From Clostridium sp. (lineage in GTDB: Bacteria > Bacillota > Clostridia > Clostridiales > Clostridiaceae): a DNA stretch of 20,185 nucleotides. Location of the stretch: contig JAHAIU010000033.1 in NCBI GenBank assembly GCA_018372555.1, positions 1 to 20,185 of the forward strand, read 5' to 3'. The notes beneath the pieces are model-generated. The model saw only the letters and a list, made by a program, of their open reading frames with translations. It had not been told where the DNA came from and did not search any database. This document shows positions 17,234-20,185 of the stretch, piece after piece (position 1 is the first letter of the stretch; each line of letters begins with the position of its first letter). The translations under genes were made by a program, and so were the position numbers.

Positions 17234-18112
17234 TTGAATTTATATCATTTGCGATATTTTGTTACTTTAGCACAATTAGAGCATTATGGGAAAACAGCTG
17301 AAAAATTGAAAATAACTCAGCCAGGCTTAAGTCATGCCATATCCTCTTTAGAAGAAGAATTAGGAGTAAAATTATTTGAAAAAGAAGGACGAAATGTTGT
17401 ATTAAATAAATATGGAAAAATGTTTTATAATGATGCTAGTAAAATCATCAGTATGTTAGATATAAGTGTGAATTCCTTTCAAAACATAAGTGAAGGTGGA
17501 GGAAACATAAGTTTATCTATAATAAAGCCACTTGCAATAAAGGATATTCCAAAAGTAGCTCATGATTTTTTAGACATAAATAAAGACAAAGAAATTGATT
17601 TTAAATTTTATACAGGAGTGACTAAAGATATTGTAGAAGGCTTAAAAAGTGGAATTTATGATATTGGTTTCTGCTCAAAAATGGAAAATGAAACAGAGGT
17701 TGAGTTTGTACCAATTAAAAAGCAAGAAATGTGTGCAGTAGTGCCATATGGTCATCCATTAACTAAATACAAAGAGCTAAACTTAAAAGATACAATACCA
17801 TATAAGCAAATCATATTTTCTAAAAGTAGTGGTTTAAGACCTGTAATAGATGGATTGTTTGAAAAAATAGGAGAATACCCTAAAGTTTCATATGAAGTTG
17901 AAGAAGACAGCCTAATTGTAGGACTTATAGCTCAAAACTTTGGAATAGCAATCCTACCTAAAATGTATTCAATTCAATACATAAATGTAAAAGCAATTCC
18001 AATAATTAAACCAGATTGGGAAAGCTATTTCTACATAGCCAGAATGAAAAACAGATACCACTCACCAGCAGCAGATTCTTTCTTTAAGTACGTGTGTGAG
18101 AAAGGATTGTAA
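17234..18112 (+). CDS. LysR-family transcriptional regulator
   Basis: A 292-residue regulator with the standard N-terminal winged helix-turn-helix (about 1-60: LRYFVTLAQLEHYGKTAEKL, then ITQPGLSHAISSLEEELG at 27-44) and a periplasmic-binding-protein-like effector domain (about 88-290). The frame allows TTG 17225 or TTG 17234; AAGGG at 17218-17222 is only 2 bases from the first but 11 from the second, which also yields the family-like start MNLYHLRYF. The inducer is unknown. It diverges from the YczE-like membrane gene across 387 bases that include a palindromic element, so it probably regulates that gene and itself (inference). Motifs look intact. Confidence 0.88.
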   Translation: MNLYHLRYFVTLAQLEHYGKTAEKLKITQPGLSHAISSLEEELGVKLFEKEGRNVVLNKYGKMFYNDASKIISMLDISVNSFQNISEGGGNISLSIIKPLAIKDIPKVAHDFLDINKDKEIDFKFYTGVTKDIVEGLKSGIYDIGFCSKMENETEVEFVPIKKQEMCAVVPYGHPLTKYKELNLKDTIPYKQIIFSKSSGLRPVIDGLFEKIGEYPKVSYEVEEDSLIVGLIAQNFGIAILPKMYSIQYINVKAIPIIKPDWESYFYIARMKNRYHSPAADSFFKYVCEKGL

Positions 18113-18149
18113 TAATATAAATCATGATTATAATTAAGTAAATAGTAAA

Positions 18150-18250
18150 GAAGAGAGTGAGAGATATTCAGACAGTTGTTTCAGGCTACCTTACTATTTC
18201 AGAAGGCCTTAAGCACTAAGTTAAGCGTATGCTAAAAGCTGTAGGATGTT
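18150..18250. other. unexplained GC-richer intergenic block
   Basis: The 201-base gap between the LysR gene and the Nudix gene has a block of mixed composition (for example CAGACAGTTGTTTCAGG and AGAAGGCCTTAAGCAC) that stands out from the AT-rich surroundings. It holds an 8-base palindrome AAGGCCTT and short CCTT/AAGG pairing, but no clear long stem, reading frame or known RNA. It may be a dispersed repeat or gene scar. Confidence 0.25.
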
Positions 18251-18313
18251 ACGTTATATATTTAAAATGTAAATATAATGAATTACGAATTATTAAATGC
18301 AGCAGCCCAATGT

Positions 18314-18721
18314 CTATATGGCAGACTCTGTTTCGCTTATTAACTTCATTACAGCAGGAATATCTGCAGGAGCCCATTTTAAAGAATCTAAATTTTCTTT
18401 TTTTAGCCATATAAGCTTTGAATGCTCATTTGCTGTAGGAGTACCAGACATTAGTTTACACTTTATAGTAATTAAGTTAACTATAAAATTATCATATTCA
18501 TGAATATTATCATTAAAAATGCTTAGAGCTTCAATATTACAATTTAACTCTTCTTTGATTTCTCTTTCTATAGCTTCTTTTAATGTCTCATTATTTTCAA
18601 CCTTTCCACCAGGAAATTCCCACATGTTTGGGGTAGACATAATTGGAGAGCGTAGAGCACAAAGTATTTCATTATTTTTATTTTCAATAATAGCCCCAAC
18701 GACTTTTATAATTTTTTTCAT
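18314..18721 (-). CDS. MutT-like Nudix hydrolase, (deoxy)nucleoside triphosphate pyrophosphohydrolase
   Basis: A 135-residue Nudix enzyme that should cleave a nucleoside triphosphate such as 8-oxo-dGTP to the monophosphate and pyrophosphate. The Nudix box is at 39-61: G39, E45, R53-E54-I55 and E57-E58 are present, while the usual glycine two residues after EE is asparagine (N60). WEFPGGK precedes it, and the C-terminal LKWAPADIPAV is typical of the MutT/NudG group. The exact substrate cannot be read. AAAGGA lies about 12 bases before the ATG. It stands alone on the - strand, tail to tail with the LysR gene. MutT-like genes are often seen beside DUF3427 helicases (from memory), so it may once have been adjacent to the one at 12702-15866. 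Confidence 0.88.
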   Translation of the reverse strand: MKKIIKVVGAIIENKNNEILCALRSPIMSTPNMWEFPGGKVENNETLKEAIEREIKEELNCNIEALSIFNDNIHEYDNFIVNLITIKCKLMSGTPTANEHSKLIWLKKENLDSLKWAPADIPAVMKLISETESAI

Positions 18722-18884
18722 TTCTATATCAAATCCTTTTTAAATAACTTTATACTAAAATTTTCATTTTAGACAAGTTTATCATAAGTAAAATGTGTAA
18801 TGCAAATTTATTAAAAAGTGAGATTTGATAAAAAATGAATATTTATTGAAAAATAAGAATTTAATAAAATATGAATATTTATGA

Positions 18885-19105
18885 AAAAACAAAGATTTCT
18901 TTGAAAATCATAAAAACATAAATAACTGCATTTTTGGAGCATTTGTGTTATTTCCTTATGATTATGAAGATATAATAGAGTTTGATAATGTAAATGTATC
19001 GTTAATTTAATATGATTATGTTGATTTATTATAATTATGGACATTATTATAATAACAGCAGAATTTTTAAGTTTATTTAATAAAATAATTGAATCTAAAA
19101 GATAA
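18885..19105 (+). pseudogene. decayed fragments resembling a DUF2357-type nuclease C-terminus
   Basis: In the 590-base gap upstream of the ATPase remnant, one frame (18885-19010) is open and encodes NNCIFGAFVLFPYDYEDI followed by FDNVNVSLI. This resembles the GAFVLFPY...VNIGALPFLP stretch near the end of DUF2357 (PD-(D/E)XK-type, McrC-like partner) proteins as I remember them. A second frame (19037-19105) then reads TAEFLSLFNKIIESKR and a stop, like the end of such proteins, so a frameshift would join them. There is no start or upstream domain. If right, this is the scar of a second restriction system. Short length makes the assignment uncertain. Confidence 0.35.
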
Positions 19106-19230
19106 TATTATTATAGAGGAATGTACTTAAAAAAGTTGTTAATATATCTTTCTTTATGGAAAATAATGATACACAATATAATAAAGGGAAATAAAGCTTT
19201 TAAATGATATAAAAATAAGCAAAAGCTCTA

Positions 19231-19259
19231 AAATATCCGTAATTTTTTTACGGATATTT
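19231..19259. terminator. hairpin in the gap before the ATPase remnant
   Basis: A perfect 10-bp inverted repeat (AAATATCCGT with ACGGATATTT) encloses a 9-base loop AATTTTTTT. The stem is AT-rich at its base, and no long T-tract follows on either strand, so termination is plausible but weak. It may have ended the decayed nuclease gene upstream. The remaining 18722-19312 sequence shows a pair of short direct repeats (ATGAATATTTAT at 18835 and 18871) and no intact gene. Confidence 0.4.
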
Positions 19260-19270
19260 ATCACTTGTTA

Positions 19271-19298
19271 TTGATTTCAAGTTTTAAAAATGTATAAT
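19271..19298 (+). promoter_or_regulatory. promoter of the decayed ATPase gene
   Basis: TTGATT (19271-19276) and TATAAT (19293-19298) with a 16-base spacer form a reasonable sigma-A type promoter. It would start transcription near 19305, about a dozen bases before ATG 19317. It is thus still in place although the gene behind it is broken. Confidence 0.5.
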
Positions 19299-19316
19299 TT
19301 ATGATAGAGTGATGTA

Positions 19317-19969
19317 ATGCTCAAAAGTTTGAAGTCAAAGGTTTTAAGAATTTTAACCAAAATATAGAACTAAATTTTTCGGATGTTAGAGATTATAAAT
19401 TCAATGAATGGTGTATTCAAGATGATTTACTTAATAAAATAATTATATATGGGAAAAATGCTTCAGGAAAATCAAATATCGGGTTAGCTTTATTTGATAT
19501 AACAACACATTTAACTGACAAAAATATAACACCAGGAGTGTATGATTATTATTTAAATGCTGATGAAGAAACAGAATATGCTGAATTTCATTATATATTT
19601 AAATTGGAAAGTGGAGAGGTTGACTACTTATATAGAAAAAAAGATATAAAAAATTTTTTATATGAGAGAATCTCAATAGATGGAGAAGTTTTGATATCAT
19701 ATAATTATGAAACGATGAGCGGGGATCTTGAAGGAATAAAAAAGCTAATGCCTTCATTAAATTACGAATTCCAAGATAATAGCGTTTCAATATTGAGATA
19801 TATAGTCAATAATAGACCATCTGACAGGGTTATGCCACTTAAGCAATTGATGCGTTTTGTAAACAATATGTTATGGTTTAGAAGTCTTGATGAAAATAGA
19901 TATATTGGTTATAAAACAGAAAGCTCTAATTATACAAAATTTATGCAAATCATTATTTTTGATTCATAA
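19317..19969 (+). pseudogene. AbiL/RloA-like AAA ATPase, frameshifted and truncated
   Basis: One frame is open from 19313 to the TAA at 19967 and encodes the N-terminus of an SMC/ABC-type ATPase of the AAA_21 kind seen in AbiL/RloA abortive-infection proteins: KFEVKGFKNFNQNIELNF, then Walker A IIYGKNASGKSN. This frame has no start codon at its beginning. ATG 19317 (ATGCTCAAAAG) is one base out; one more A in the AAAA run would give MLKKFEVKGF, the family-like start. The part after about 215 residues, including Walker B, is missing, and an IS3-type end begins a few bases after the stop. A GTG at 19538 could start only a 143-residue fragment. I regard the gene as dead. Confidence 0.7.
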
Positions 19970-19974
19970 GCAGG

Positions 19975-20185
19975 TGGTCTTATGTCAATATCTTGGACAC
20001 AAAAAGTCAAACTTTTTTTATGCTGCACTTCTAGCTAATAATTCACATTGATCAAGAGTCATATAATTAATAGAAGAGTGTAGTCTTTTTTTTGTTATAC
20101 CATGCTTCAATATATTTAAAAATAGCTATATTAGCTTCTTCGAAGGTACGGTATGTATTTCTATATATTTCTTCCTTCTTTATAG
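19975..20185 (-). mobile_element. right part of an IS3-family (IS150-like) element, cut by the window edge
   Basis: The block begins with TGGTCTTATGTCAATATC, then TTGGACAC, reading as the terminal end of an IS150-group element, and carries the 3' end of an orfB transposase on the - strand. It lies immediately after the truncated ATPase, suggesting insertion into or deletion of that gene. The exact outer end could be a few bases to the left (GCAGG). The other end lies outside the window. Confidence 0.7.
20018..20185 (-). pseudogene. IS3-family transposase OrfB, C-terminal part, frameshifted
   Basis: Reading the - strand from the window edge gives KKEEIYRNTYRTFEEANIA, then IFKYIEAWYN, the conserved end of the integrase domain of IS150-like OrfB. 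A run of eight A (20086-20093) shifts the frame, giving a stop after TTLFY. With seven A the frame continues NKKRLHSSINYMTLDQCELL and ends ARSAA at 20018, as in intact relatives. The catalytic aspartates and most of the glutamate region lie outside the window. The shift removes only about 25 terminal residues, so activity may or may not be lost; a sequencing error in the homopolymer is possible. Confidence 0.7.

Noticed and set aside
18519..18743. Frames on the + strand opposite the Nudix gene
   Set aside because: The Nudix motif on the - strand explains this region; the + strand peptides are antisense reflections of it.
18835..18882. Two copies of ATGAATATTTAT 36 bases apart, considered as a CRISPR-like or iteron array
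   Set aside because: Only two short AT-rich copies, no third unit, and no cas or replication genes nearby.
18811..19044. A 77-codon - strand frame rich in histidine, leucine and isoleucine
   Set aside because: No ribosome binding site, low complexity, and the + strand carries better nuclease-like remnants at the same place.
19119..19205. A 28-codon frame beginning MYLKKLLIYL
   Set aside because: The AGGA is too close to the ATG and the peptide has no recognisable features.

Overview
The base composition is very AT-rich, the genes use AT-rich codons, and ribosome binding sites are strong (AGGAGG, GGAGGTGA). Together with the protein families present, this points to a low-GC Firmicute, most likely Clostridium sensu stricto. 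No rRNA, tRNA or CRISPR array was found. The window reads as a defence island whose edges are littered with decayed mobile and defence genes.

Left edge (1-360): a 5'-truncated 3' end of a group II intron, then the promoter region of a type I restriction-modification operon. Operon (361-7124, + strand): hsdR, hsdM, an 86-residue unknown protein, a retropepsin-like aspartic protease and hsdS. The two small genes sit between hsdM and hsdS and are linked by 8-base stop/start overlaps. The operon ends at a perfect 20-bp stem that probably terminates transcription from both sides.

Middle (7226-12487): a 1094-residue RecQ-like DEAH helicase on the - strand is divergently paired, across about 65 bp, with a sigma-70 family factor on the + strand. 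A 175-residue unknown protein follows. The sigma gene stop codon is followed by 36 more open codons in the same frame. The helicase/sigma pair is my best candidate for an undescribed defence-type unit.

Right-centre (12660-15866): a large PLD nuclease, SF2 helicase and DUF3427 fusion, with an extended -10 promoter placed almost on the first possible start codon.

Right part (15867-20185): a YczE/DUF6198-like membrane protein diverges from a LysR regulator, with a GC-richer palindromic element between them. Next come a MutT-like Nudix hydrolase, traces of what looks like a DUF2357-type nuclease, and an AbiL/RloA-like ATPase gene that is frameshifted near its start and cut short next to an IS3-family element at the edge.

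How the parts relate: HsdR, HsdM and HsdS should form one restriction-modification complex. The RecQ-like helicase and the PLD/DUF3427 helicase are separate candidate anti-invader enzymes. The Nudix, YczE and LysR genes may be housekeeping or passengers. Functional statements beyond family membership are inference from sequence and context.
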